This document shows, in pieces, positions 1 to 7,223 of a DNA stretch of 9,917 bases. The stretch's first letter is position 1. Every line of letters begins with the position of its first letter. The translations under genes and the position numbers were made by a program. Origin of the DNA: Acidobacteriota bacterium (GTDB lineage: Bacteria > Acidobacteriota > Blastocatellia > Pyrinomonadales > Pyrinomonadaceae). The stretch lies in NCBI GenBank assembly GCA_963169175.1, contig CAUJFK010000412.1, forward strand, positions 1 through 9,917. The letters are read 5' to 3'. The notes beneath the pieces are model-generated. The model did not search any database and was not told the DNA's origin. It saw nothing but the letters and a program-made list of their open reading frames with translations.

Positions 1-1
1 C

Positions 2-553
2 GATGAACTCTCAGACCGCACAAGCCTTCTTGCACTGAACGCTTCGCTCCAGGCCGGATCGGCGGGCGAGGCAGGTGCTGCCTTTGCATCTGTGGCGGAA
101 GAGGTCGAACGGCTCGCTGAGCGTTCCAATCGGCTGACGCGACAGATCTCTTCCCTGACACAAACAATAAATGTCGAGACCAAAGATGTTGTCGCGTCGA
201 TGGAAGATACGATACGCGAGGTTGTAATTGGCTCAGCCCTTGCGGACAAGGCCGGCCAGTCGCTTGTCGCCATCGAAACTACATCGACAAAGCTTGCGGA
301 CCTTCTAAAGTCCATCTCCGATTCATCAAAATATCAGGCAAAGAGCGCCGAGGACATCTCAGGTGCGATGGACAATATTTTGGAAGTGACGGGAATTGTT
401 GAGACCGGCTCGCGACGGGCCGCGGAATCTGTCCGGTCGCTCGTTGGCCTGGCAGAAACGCTTCAAAGCTCAGTCTCTCCGTTCAAGCTGCCGATCGAAT
501 CGATGCCGCACGGCACGGGCGCTTCATCGTCCGATTCGGCGTTCGTAAACTGA
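2..553 (+). CDS. Methyl-accepting chemotaxis receptor, PilJ-like, C-terminal part (5' end outside the window)
   Basis: The frame is open from the first bases, so this is the last 183 residues of a longer receptor whose sensor, membrane segments and HAMP domain lie upstream. The visible part is the cytoplasmic signalling hairpin. The tip reads TSLLALNASLQAGSAGEAG (residues 7-25) and leads into VAEEVERLAERS, matching the family pattern QTNLLALNAAIEAARAGE...VVAEEVRxLAxRS. The returning helix (EVVIGSALADKAGQSL, then SSVSPFKL near residues 156-163) resembles PilJ receptors of type IV pilus systems. A 20-residue Ser/Gly-rich tail follows, without an obvious CheR-tethering pentapeptide. In this family the tip binds CheW and CheA and sets kinase activity. 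The tip is odd: by alignment, positions equal to E. coli Tsr F373, E385 and R388 are Asp, Gln and Ser here. The CheA gene follows directly, supporting one operon. A GTG at 92 is internal to the domain, not a start. Confidence 0.9.
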   Translation, partial: DELSDRTSLLALNASLQAGSAGEAGAAFASVAEEVERLAERSNRLTRQISSLTQTINVETKDVVASMEDTIREVVIGSALADKAGQSLVAIETTSTKLADLLKSISDSSKYQAKSAEDISGAMDNILEVTGIVETGSRRAAESVRSLVGLAETLQSSVSPFKLPIESMPHGTGASSSDSAFVN

Positions 554-577
554 TCCATACCGGCCCCTATACCCACA

Positions 578-3427
578 ATGGAATCAAATCAGAGAACCAC
601 ATTTATCGACGAGGCAGAACGAAAGCTCCGGATGGTCCGGAACATCATCCTCGTAAGCCGCCAGGAGGGCAGGCCGACCGCGATCGACCTTGCCGGTACC
701 GTATCTATGCTTTGCCGCGAGGCAGGGCGTCTGGAACTAGGCTCCGTCGTCGCCGTGCTTGAAACGGTCGCGGCCGATTGCGCCGAACTCTCAAACCCAG
801 ATCGTCCGATAAGCGATGCCGAGGCCCGATCGATGCTCGATATGATCGCATATGCCGAAGCCGAGGTTGTAAAACTAAGGTTCAGCCATGACGACCGTGA
901 TCTTGGCAGCTTCGTGGACGAATCATTTGATGTCCTGATCGGCCCGCCGGACACTGCGGAATTTGTCGCCGAAGAGGCGGTCGAAGTGAACGTCGAAGAG
1001 ATCGTTGTAGAAGAGGACGAGTTCGAACCTGATGCGGAAATGCTCGAGATCTTTTCGATGGAAGCGGACGAACTGCTGACAAATATCGAATCAAATCTTG
1101 CCAAGCTTGCCGCGGCCCCCGCCGACCGCGAGGCGTTGTGGGAAATACGGCGTCATGCCCATACATTCAAAGGTGCAGCGGGCATAATCGGCCTAAAAAA
1201 ACCATCCAGTCTCGCTCACCGGATCGAGGACCTGCTCGACCGCCTTGCGCAGAACGAAGCGTCGGGCAATCCGAGTATTGTAGAACTCATTTCGGAAGCT
1301 GCCGTCTGCCTAAGGGCGCTCACGGCCGGCGATTCGACACCTGGGACGGCGGCCCGGACGGCGGCGGTCTATGCTGCTTTCGACAAGGCGATGTCATCGG
1401 TTACCGAACCGGCGGCCGCTGTTATCGAACAGGCGCCGGTCGAGATAACTGAAATGCCGCAGCCGGTCGAAGTTCATTCACAGCCGAGTGACACGGCCGA
1501 GACGACAGCGGTCCGTAATGCGCCGCCAACCGAAGAAACTTTGGCCCCGGCCGCAGACCCCGCATCCGCAAGGCGGCCGATCGTGCGGGTTTCAATAAAC
1601 CGCCTGGACAATCTGGTCCGCACCGCACGGGATCTCGTTGTCAGCCGCTCGGCTGTTGAGCAGCGTATGGCCGGTCTTGATGCGCAATTGGACGCACTTG
1701 CGAAAACCACCCGGCGGCTTCAGGCCGCGCATGCCAAGATCGAGAACGATTTCGAAGCGTCAATGCTCCGCTCCTATGTCCCGCGGTTGTTTTCACGTCC
1801 GGGGATATCGTCGTCGAACGGCAATAACCTGGACATCGAATCCTTCAAGCCCGATCAATTTGATTCGCTTGAATTCGACCGTTATACGGATTTTCACGAA
1901 AGCACCCGCGAGTTATCTGAGTCAATACAGGATTGCTTCTCGATCGGCACTTCGCTCGAGGCCCTGAAGGCATCGCTCGAAACTGTTATCGAGGACCAGC
2001 GTCGCCTGATCGAAGAGACCCAGGAAAGGGTGATGCAGATCCGCCTTATTAAATTTGATTCTCTTGCGACACGGTTGCAGAGGGCGGTAAAGGTCGCCTG
2101 CGAAGAAGAACGCAAGGATGCCGAAATTGTTCTGGAGAACCCGAACGCCGAACTCGACACGGATGTGCTGGACCTGCTGGTCGAACCGTTGATCCACTTG
2201 ATCCGCAACGCTGTCGTTCACGGCATCGAGCCGCCCGAAACGCGCCGCTTGCTCGGAAAGCCGGAAATTGGCCGAATAGCAGTTTGGGTCGCGAACCAGG
2301 AAACGCACATAGAGCTAAAGGTTTCTGACGACGGCCGGGGAATCAACGCATCCGCCCTGCGGGCACGCGCCGCGGAAGCAGGGATGCTAAATGCAGAAGA
2401 TCCCGACCGAGGAACAGATCTGATCTCGCTGCTTGCCCTGCCGGGGTTAACGACCGCCGCAAAACTGACCATGAACGCGGGCCGCGGCGTTGGAATGGGC
2501 ATCGTCAAGGAAAGCGTGGCGGCACGCGGCGGCACGCTAACGGTCGAAACGGCCCAGCAGATGGGAACAACATTTACCATCAAGGTTCCGCTGGCATTTG
2601 CCGTTACCGAGGCATTGCTTGTCCGGTCCGAGCGGAAAATGGCTGCGGTCCCGTTCAAGACCGTAAAGCGAATACTCGAGATCGCTCCGGCTGATCTTCG
2701 ATGGGACGGGCCAAACGCCGTCGTCGAAATGTCGGCGGGCGTACATCCTGTATGTTGGCTCTCAGATCATTTTTCGCACAAGCGGCATGATGGTCCCGGC
2801 CTGCTGAACGCATTGCTTATTGAAACGGACGATACGCATTTCGTGCTGATCGTCGATGAAATTCTAAAAACGGAAGAAGTGGCCGTAAAGCCGCTTGGCA
2901 AACCGCTTGACCGGGTGATCGGCGTCATGGGTGCGGCTATCCTGGGTAACGGCGATGTTGCACCGGTGCTTGATGTATCCCAACTGGCGGCGGCCGGGCC
3001 GCGACAGCCGGCAGAAGCGCCAAGAAAGCCTGAGCCTGTCGAAAAGAAAACGGTCGTCCTCGTTGTCGATGACAGCCCAAGCGTACGCCACATGACATCG
3101 AAGGTGGTCACCGCCGCCGGATGGACCGCCCTGACCGCAAAGGACGGCGTCGAAGCATTGGAAATATTAAGCGGCGATCAATTGCCGGACGTTATCTTGA
3201 GCGATGTTGAAATGCCGCGAATGGACGGATATGAACTGGCCGCGGCATTAAGGTCGCACGCGACACTGTGCGAGATACCGCTTGTATTTATCACTTCAAG
3301 AGCCGGCGACAAGCATCGGGAAAAGGCCGATGAACTTGGGGTCACAGAATATCTTACCAAGCCGTTCCTCGACGCCGAATTGATCGGTACGGTCGAGAGG
3401 CTGGCGTTGGTTCCGGTCCCGGCATAA
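578..3427 (+). CDS. cheA: Hybrid chemotaxis histidine kinase CheA with C-terminal receiver (PilL/ChpA type)
   Basis: 949-residue cytoplasmic kinase. Order: a helical region shaped like an HPt domain but without a histidine (about 8-105); an acidic linker; a true HPt domain (about 152-250) with HAHTFKGAAGIIGL and phospho-acceptor H195; a Pro/Ala-rich linker (251-332); dimerisation helices (334-510) containing FDSLEFDRYT and MQIRLIKFDSL, typical of PilL/ChpA and cyanobacterial hybrid CheAs; an ATPase domain (about 525-672) with N-box HLIRNAVVHGIE (540-551), G1 DDGRGIN (584-590) and G2 GRGVGMGIV (635-643); a CheW-like domain (about 675-805); and a receiver (825-940) with D831/D832, phospho-acceptor D876, T906 and K928. 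It would phosphorylate H195 when receptors signal, then pass phosphate to its own receiver or to separate regulators. Oddities: the usual Asp before the N-box His is Val (V547), and the usual Asp of GMDVV is Gly (G641). There is no P2 domain. The ATG is 24 bases after the receptor stop, in the same frame, with no evident Shine-Dalgarno sequence. A type IV pilus role is inferred. Confidence 0.95.
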   Translation: MESNQRTTFIDEAERKLRMVRNIILVSRQEGRPTAIDLAGTVSMLCREAGRLELGSVVAVLETVAADCAELSNPDRPISDAEARSMLDMIAYAEAEVVKLRFSHDDRDLGSFVDESFDVLIGPPDTAEFVAEEAVEVNVEEIVVEEDEFEPDAEMLEIFSMEADELLTNIESNLAKLAAAPADREALWEIRRHAHTFKGAAGIIGLKKPSSLAHRIEDLLDRLAQNEASGNPSIVELISEAAVCLRALTAGDSTPGTAARTAAVYAAFDKAMSSVTEPAAAVIEQAPVEITEMPQPVEVHSQPSDTAETTAVRNAPPTEETLAPAADPASARRPIVRVSINRLDNLVRTARDLVVSRSAVEQRMAGLDAQLDALAKTTRRLQAAHAKIENDFEASMLRSYVPRLFSRPGISSSNGNNLDIESFKPDQFDSLEFDRYTDFHESTRELSESIQDCFSIGTSLEALKASLETVIEDQRRLIEETQERVMQIRLIKFDSLATRLQRAVKVACEEERKDAEIVLENPNAELDTDVLDLLVEPLIHLIRNAVVHGIEPPETRRLLGKPEIGRIAVWVANQETHIELKVSDDGRGINASALRARAAEAGMLNAEDPDRGTDLISLLALPGLTTAAKLTMNAGRGVGMGIVKESVAARGGTLTVETAQQMGTTFTIKVPLAFAVTEALLVRSERKMAAVPFKTVKRILEIAPADLRWDGPNAVVEMSAGVHPVCWLSDHFSHKRHDGPGLLNALLIETDDTHFVLIVDEILKTEEVAVKPLGKPLDRVIGVMGAAILGNGDVAPVLDVSQLAAAGPRQPAEAPRKPEPVEKKTVVLVVDDSPSVRHMTSKVVTAAGWTALTAKDGVEALEILSGDQLPDVILSDVEMPRMDGYELAAALRSHATLCEIPLVFITSRAGDKHREKADELGVTEYLTKPFLDAELIGTVERLALVPVPA

Positions 3428-3445
3428 CACAGAACCGGCTAGACC

Positions 3446-4162
3446 TTACTTCCCGGGCGGTTTGCTGGGACGGATCTCTACCTTGCTCGGTAAAGCGCGT
3501 GGGTCCATTCGCAATAGGTCGAGCGTCACCTGCGCAATGTCCGACGGCTGAAGCTGCCATGCCTTTTCATCGCTTGGCGAATCGCCGCCAAAATAAGTGT
3601 TGACGCTGCCCGGACAAATGCAGCTCACCTTTATGTTGTCCTGCCTGACCTCCTGCATAAACGCTTCCGAAAAACCGTTCAACCCGAATTTTGACGCATT
3701 ATAGGCAGCCATTCCCGGATGTGCGTATTGCCCTGCGAGCGACGAGATATTAATGATGTATCCGCCGCCGCGCTTTTTAAGATGAGGTATGGCGTGATGG
3801 CAGGAATAAAACACCCCGAACAGGTTCGTCTCCAACGTTTGCTTGAATTCAGCCGAGGTTGTCTCTTCAACCGTCTTGCCAAAATAGCCGACACCGGCAT
3901 TGTTGATAACAATATCAACGCCGCCGAAGGCCCGGGTGCAGTGCTCAAATATCATTTTCACGTGCTCTTCATTCCGCACGTCGCATGAGACAGCTTCCAC
4001 CTCGCCAAGCGGCAGCAGCTTCTCAGCCGCCGCCTGCACACCCTCACGCCCGCGGCCGCACAGCAGCACACTGGCCCCTTCTTTCACTAACGCCTCGGCA
4101 ATAGCGTAACCGATACCTTTTGTCCCGCCCGTAACAATGACGGCTTTTCCTGCAATTTTCAT
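3446..4162 (-). CDS. Short-chain dehydrogenase/reductase (SDR family oxidoreductase)
   Basis: 238-residue classical SDR, a normal length for the family and apparently complete. The Rossmann nucleotide site is TGGTKGIG (11-18) and NNAG is at 87-90. The catalytic set is N113, S141 (NISSLAG), Y154 and K158 (YNASK), followed by CPGSVNT (183-189). Lys in the glycine motif and Arg at 37, with no acidic residue at the end of the second strand, suggest NADP(H). This is inferred, not shown. No signal peptide is seen, so it should be cytosolic. The substrate cannot be read from sequence; 3-oxoacyl-[ACP] reductase (FabG) and sugar or steroid-type reductases share these motifs. The start is 11 bases past the stop of the secreted-protein gene, with a possible ribosome site AGGA about nine bases upstream next to that stop, so the gene is probably the third of the gatB unit. 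Its end faces the CheA gene, with an 18-base gap and no clear terminator. Confidence 0.93.
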   Translation of the reverse strand: MKIAGKAVIVTGGTKGIGYAIAEALVKEGASVLLCGRGREGVQAAAEKLLPLGEVEAVSCDVRNEEHVKMIFEHCTRAFGGVDIVINNAGVGYFGKTVEETTSAEFKQTLETNLFGVFYSCHHAIPHLKKRGGGYIINISSLAGQYAHPGMAAYNASKFGLNGFSEAFMQEVRQDNIKVSCICPGSVNTYFGGDSPSDEKAWQLQPSDIAQVTLDLLRMDPRALPSKVEIRPSKPPGK

Positions 4163-4173
4163 TTCGATAATTC

Positions 4174-5151
4174 CTAATGCAATTTAGATCCTTGCTGCCT
4201 GAAGTCGGTCCATTTTTCCTCCGCGGCAAAGGTGATCTTAGGTGACTTTTTCCGTCCAAGCTCCTTCCAGAGAATGGTAATGTTGCCGTCGTTCTCGTCG
4301 CGGATCACACGAAATACGATCAAAAGGTCTATACGCTTGTCGAAACCAAAAGCTAAAAACGGCACAGCCTCGCTTCCCCTTGTTCGATTCAGGTGATGCT
4401 TCTCGACATGGTTGCCTATCCTGTAAGCGATCGTTCGAAGCACGAATGTACTGTTCAACTGGGGCTCGACCGAATCGGCATACACCATGCCGCCGCTTTC
4501 GACGCCCTTGACAAGATCAAGGTTTTGACCACGAGCCTCGGCGAAGGTTGTCGCGGGAATAAATTTTCTAAGGAATGCGAGTTTGTCGGATTCGCTTGTG
4601 AATGACTCGATCGGGACGTTTCCGACGTTTACGAATATCGGTTGAGTGAAGAACGAAAGGATCGAAAGCCGGCCGTGGCGAAATGTCAGCACGGGCGACC
4701 ATCCGGCGTCCGGGAAGGTATAACTTTCGCCGCCAAGGACAAAGTTCTTGCACTCGCCGTCAACCCGCACAAACCGTTCGTGCAGGCAATCAGAATCAAG
4801 AAACAATCGGAAAATTCCTGTCTTTGGCTGGGCAAGGAACTCTCTGTACTGCTCCAGGTCTCGAATATCGGGAGCAAGTAACGCCGCGAGCCGCGTTCGA
4901 TCGGCAGAACTCATGCTTCGTATAGGATCGCGCGGCCGCCGGGCGGTCGCGCGGGCCTCGCTTTCGGCCCGGCGAAAGTCGGGAGATCCCGGACGGCCGA
5001 GATTGCGGTTGAATTCCTCGCGTTTTCGTTCGTTCTCCTGCACCCAGACAGGAAGCGGATTAGAAGGATTTGGCTCCTGGCTTGTACAAATGGCTGCCGT
5101 CAGGAGCAGAAGCAAAATTGAAATTACGAGTTCGGTCCGACGCCCGATCAT
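4174..5151 (-). CDS. Secreted protein of unknown function (signal peptide, 325 aa)
   Basis: I do not recognise a named domain. The N terminus (basic RR, hydrophobic core about 8-21, then AAICTSQ) is a Sec signal peptide. Cys22 is not preceded by a good lipobox (Ile at -1), so a soluble periplasmic or secreted protein is likelier than a lipoprotein. Residues 34-85 are highly charged and Arg/Glu-rich. The rest alternates strand-like stretches and includes DLEQYREFLAQPKTGIFRLF (99-118) and two cysteines, C122 and C134, that could form a disulfide. The pattern 'YxxFLxxPxTGIxRL' reminds me of secreted proteins common in Blastocatellia, but this is recollection, not a search. The start is well supported: GAAGGAG (5157-5163) lies five bases upstream, and the ATG overlaps the gatB stop as ATGA, which implies translational coupling. 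It ends with TAG just before the SDR gene. Confidence 0.85.
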   Translation of the reverse strand: MIGRRTELVISILLLLLTAAICTSQEPNPSNPLPVWVQENERKREEFNRNLGRPGSPDFRRAESEARATARRPRDPIRSMSSADRTRLAALLAPDIRDLEQYREFLAQPKTGIFRLFLDSDCLHERFVRVDGECKNFVLGGESYTFPDAGWSPVLTFRHGRLSILSFFTQPIFVNVGNVPIESFTSESDKLAFLRKFIPATTFAEARGQNLDLVKGVESGGMVYADSVEPQLNSTFVLRTIAYRIGNHVEKHHLNRTRGSEAVPFLAFGFDKRIDLLIVFRVIRDENDGNITILWKELGRKKSPKITFAAEEKWTDFRQQGSKLH

Positions 5152-6620
5152 AACCGCTCCTTCAGTATCTGATTGACCAGCTTTGGGTTAGCTTTTCCGT
5201 TTGACGCTTTCATCACCTGGCCAACAAAAAATCCAAACAGCTTCTCGTTCCCGCCGCGAAAGGCCGCGGCCTGATCTTCATTTGCGGCGATAACTTCGTT
5301 AACAATCCGTTCGATCTCGGCCGGGTCTGAGACCTGCTCAAAACCTTTTTCGCTGATCACCGTCGCCGCCGTCTTGCCGGAATTGAACATCTCGACCAGA
5401 ACTTCCTTTGCCTGATTGTTGTTGATGGCACCCGAATCAAGCGTCTTTATCAGGGCCGCAAGTTCCTGGGCCGCTACCGGGCTGTCGGCGACGGCCTTGC
5501 CGGAATTGTTCAATTCACGCTGCAATTCTGTCAATAGAAAATTCGCCGTGACGCGCGGATTGCCGGATGCCTTTGCGGCAGTCTCATAAAAAGCGGCCAG
5601 GTCCTGCTCGCTGACCATCTGCGTGGCGTCCGCGAATGACAGCGAATAATCCGACATAAACCTGTCGCGCATCACATCCGGCAGTTCGGGCATTTGCTTT
5701 CGCACGTTTTCGATAAAGTCGCGCGAAACGGTCAGCGGCTGCAGATCGGGTTCCGGGAAGTATCGATAATCGTGCGCGTCCTCTTTTGAACGCATTACGC
5801 GGGTGCACTGGTTCTTTTCGTCCCAAAGACGCGTTTCCTGATTGACCGGCTCACCTTTCTCGTGCGCTTCGGTCTGGCGGGCGATCTCGAACTCAATGGC
5901 TTTCTGCATGAACCGGACCGAATTCAGATTTTTCAATTCCGATTTATTTCTAAAGGCGGTCTCGCCGATCTTGCGCACCGACACATTCGCCTCGCACCGC
6001 AGATTTCCCTTCTCCATATCCGCGTCGCTGGCCCCGACCCAACGCAGAGCACTTCGGACATGGTTGACATAATCATAAGCCTGCCACGAAGTGCGAAAAT
6101 CGGGTGCCGTCACGATCTCGCCAAGCGGCGTTCCGGCACGGTTGAGATCGACGTATGAATACTTATCGACATCCGGCAAACCTTCGTGCACGTTCTTGCC
6201 CGCGTCCTCTTCCAGATGCATCCGTTCAATGCGAATGGTCATTGGCCGCCACTCAACGGCACGGCCCTGATCATCGCGCTCCGACGTCATTATCGTCAGC
6301 GTCCCATTGGCCGAGAATGGCCGGTCGTATTGCGAGATCTGATAGCCTTTCGGAAGGTCGGGGTAGAAATAATTCTTTCGGGCAAAAATGGATGTTTCCT
6401 GTACCTCAAGGCCAAGCGCCAACGCCGCACGTGCCCCCAGGTCAACCACGCGGCGGTTCAAGACCGGCAACGCTCCGGGCAAACCCAGGCAAACCGGACA
6501 CGTGTTCGAATTCGGCTCGCCGCCGGTAATGACGGCGCAGCCACAGAATATCTTTGTTTCGGTTGCCAACTGGGCATGTATCTCCATGCCTATTATCGCT
6601 TCCCAGCCTTCTTTGATCAT
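5148..6620 (-). CDS. gatB: Asp-tRNA(Asn)/Glu-tRNA(Gln) amidotransferase subunit B
   Basis: 490 residues, full length for GatB. In the GatCAB complex, subunit B binds the misacylated Glu-tRNA(Gln) or Asp-tRNA(Asn) and activates it with ATP, while GatA supplies ammonia from glutamine. The GatB/GatE catalytic core is clear: WEAIIGMEIHAQL (6-18), PVCLGLPGALPVLN (42-55), RKNYFYPDLPKGYQ (81-94), RIERMHLEEDAG (130-141), DLNRAGTPLGEIV (158-170), GNLRCEANVSVR (205-216) and HDYRYFPEPDLQPL (283-296). Four cysteines (C26, C28, C41, C44) could form the zinc site seen in many GatB proteins. The C-terminal YqeY-like tRNA-binding domain ends with LFGFFVGQVMKASNGKANPK (461-480). The ATG at 6618-6620 is the only start keeping the conserved WEAIIG; it has no Shine-Dalgarno sequence and directly follows a T-rich tract. 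Downstream genes overlap or nearly abut it, so gatB probably leads an operon. gatA and gatC are not in the window. Confidence 0.97.
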   Translation of the reverse strand: MIKEGWEAIIGMEIHAQLATETKIFCGCAVITGGEPNSNTCPVCLGLPGALPVLNRRVVDLGARAALALGLEVQETSIFARKNYFYPDLPKGYQISQYDRPFSANGTLTIMTSERDDQGRAVEWRPMTIRIERMHLEEDAGKNVHEGLPDVDKYSYVDLNRAGTPLGEIVTAPDFRTSWQAYDYVNHVRSALRWVGASDADMEKGNLRCEANVSVRKIGETAFRNKSELKNLNSVRFMQKAIEFEIARQTEAHEKGEPVNQETRLWDEKNQCTRVMRSKEDAHDYRYFPEPDLQPLTVSRDFIENVRKQMPELPDVMRDRFMSDYSLSFADATQMVSEQDLAAFYETAAKASGNPRVTANFLLTELQRELNNSGKAVADSPVAAQELAALIKTLDSGAINNNQAKEVLVEMFNSGKTAATVISEKGFEQVSDPAEIERIVNEVIAANEDQAAAFRGGNEKLFGFFVGQVMKASNGKANPKLVNQILKERL

Positions 6621-6661
6621 AAAAAGAAAATGCGGACCATCTTCAAACGATGATAGTCCGC
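6621..6661 (-). terminator. Intrinsic terminator-like hairpin between the 170-aa exported-protein gene and gatB
   Basis: Read on the minus strand, GCGGACTATC (6661-6652) pairs with GATGGTCCGC (6641-6632): nine Watson-Crick pairs and one possible G-U pair around a 10-base loop. It is followed at once by ATTTTCTTTTT (6631-6621). This is the form of a Rho-independent terminator for the gene ending at 6689, 28 bases upstream. The T-run touches the gatB start codon, leaving no room for a normal gatB leader. Confidence 0.65.
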
Positions 6662-6678
6662 GACGACGCTAAACACAA
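6650..6678 (-). promoter_or_regulatory. Candidate gatB promoter embedded in the terminator
   Basis: On the minus strand, TTGTGT (6678-6673, three of six to the -35 consensus) is followed by 17 bases and then TATCAT (6655-6650, five of six to the -10 consensus). Transcription would begin near 6643, in the hairpin loop, giving a leader of about 22 bases before the gatB ATG. Such RNA carries only the second hairpin arm and could not form the terminator. The -35 is weak and AT-rich matches occur by chance, so this is a suggestion. Confidence 0.3.
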
Positions 6679-6688
6679 AATTTAAGCC

Positions 6689-7201
6689 CTAACGCGGCCT
6701 ATTGACCCTAAAGGCGGGCAAGCTTTGCACCGGTCTTTGCTGATTGAAATAATCGAAGATCGGCTGTCCGTTACCGCCGCGAACCGGCCCGCGATATCGG
6801 CCGGGGTACGCATAAATGCCATTGTAATAATATCCGCCATATGGCCAGGCAAAATAGCGGGTATCGGCCGGGACCATATACCTGTCTTCGCGGGCGGCAT
6901 ACACAGCCGCGGCAAGTTCTGCCTGTATCCGTTCCCGTTGGATCCTGTCATCCATTAGACGGGCCGATAGGGCGATACGTTCCTGCCGGCTTTTCTCGAT
7001 CTGCTTCTGCAGTTCTTCAGGCGATGGGAAACCCATCCGGTCATAATTTTCCGCGTAGTCCCGCTCGGCCTGAAGCCGCTCTTGACGATACTTTTCGAGG
7101 TCCATGTTTGTGACCGTCCGTGTCGCCGGCCTCTGCGAATACGCCGGAACCGCTGCCAAAATCACGACCGCGGAAGCCCATAAAATTGCTTTGAACTTCA
7201 T
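6689..7201 (-). CDS. Small exported protein of unknown function: charged helical middle, Tyr/Gly-rich C terminus
   Basis: 170 residues. The signal peptide is clear: MKFK, a hydrophobic core (5-19), then AYS before Q23, a standard signal peptidase I site. Residues about 33-103 are rich in Glu, Arg, Lys and Gln (EKYRQERLQAERDYAENYDR; then PEELQKQIEKSRQERIALSA) and should form long, perhaps coiled-coil, helices broken at GFPSP (57-61). Residues 108-142 are Tyr/Gly/Pro-rich (AWPYGGYYYNGIYAYPGRY), and the tail is basic and ends RVNRPR. I know no named domain for it. Its style suggests an envelope-associated protein, and proteins with a similar 'LEKYRxxRLxAExxYxENYxRxGFPSPEEL' helix seem common in Blastocatellia (recollection only). 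GAGG motifs lie 10 and 2 bases upstream of the ATG; a three-codon ATG AGG TTA TGA reading frame overlaps the start. An extended -10 promoter precedes it and a terminator-like hairpin follows, so it is probably a single-gene transcript. Confidence 0.82.
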   Translation of the reverse strand: MKFKAILWASAVVILAAVPAYSQRPATRTVTNMDLEKYRQERLQAERDYAENYDRMGFPSPEELQKQIEKSRQERIALSARLMDDRIQRERIQAELAAAVYAAREDRYMVPADTRYFAWPYGGYYYNGIYAYPGRYRGPVRGGNGQPIFDYFNQQRPVQSLPAFRVNRPR

Positions 7202-7223
7202 AACCTCATTACCTCACTTTATC

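Noticed and set aside
92..553. GTG at 92 as the start of a small independent gene
   Set aside because: The frame continues upstream to the window edge and encodes the conserved receptor tip.
589..1104. 171-codon minus-strand open frame inside the CheA gene
   Set aside because: Ser/Thr-rich shadow of acidic, Ala-rich coding sequence. The plus-strand reading carries recognised kinase domains.
3405..3445. GGTTC/GAACC repeat near the convergent ends of the CheA and SDR genes, as a bidirectional terminator
   Set aside because: Only five pairs around a long loop, and no T-run on either side.
4748..5176. 142-codon plus-strand open frame opposite the 325-residue secreted protein
   Set aside because: Ser/Arg-rich composition and no motif. 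The minus-strand gene has a ribosome site, a signal peptide and operon spacing.
6585..6587. ATG at codon 12 of gatB as an alternative start
   Set aside because: It would remove the conserved WEAIIG at the GatB N terminus, even though a GAAGG-like string lies upstream of it.
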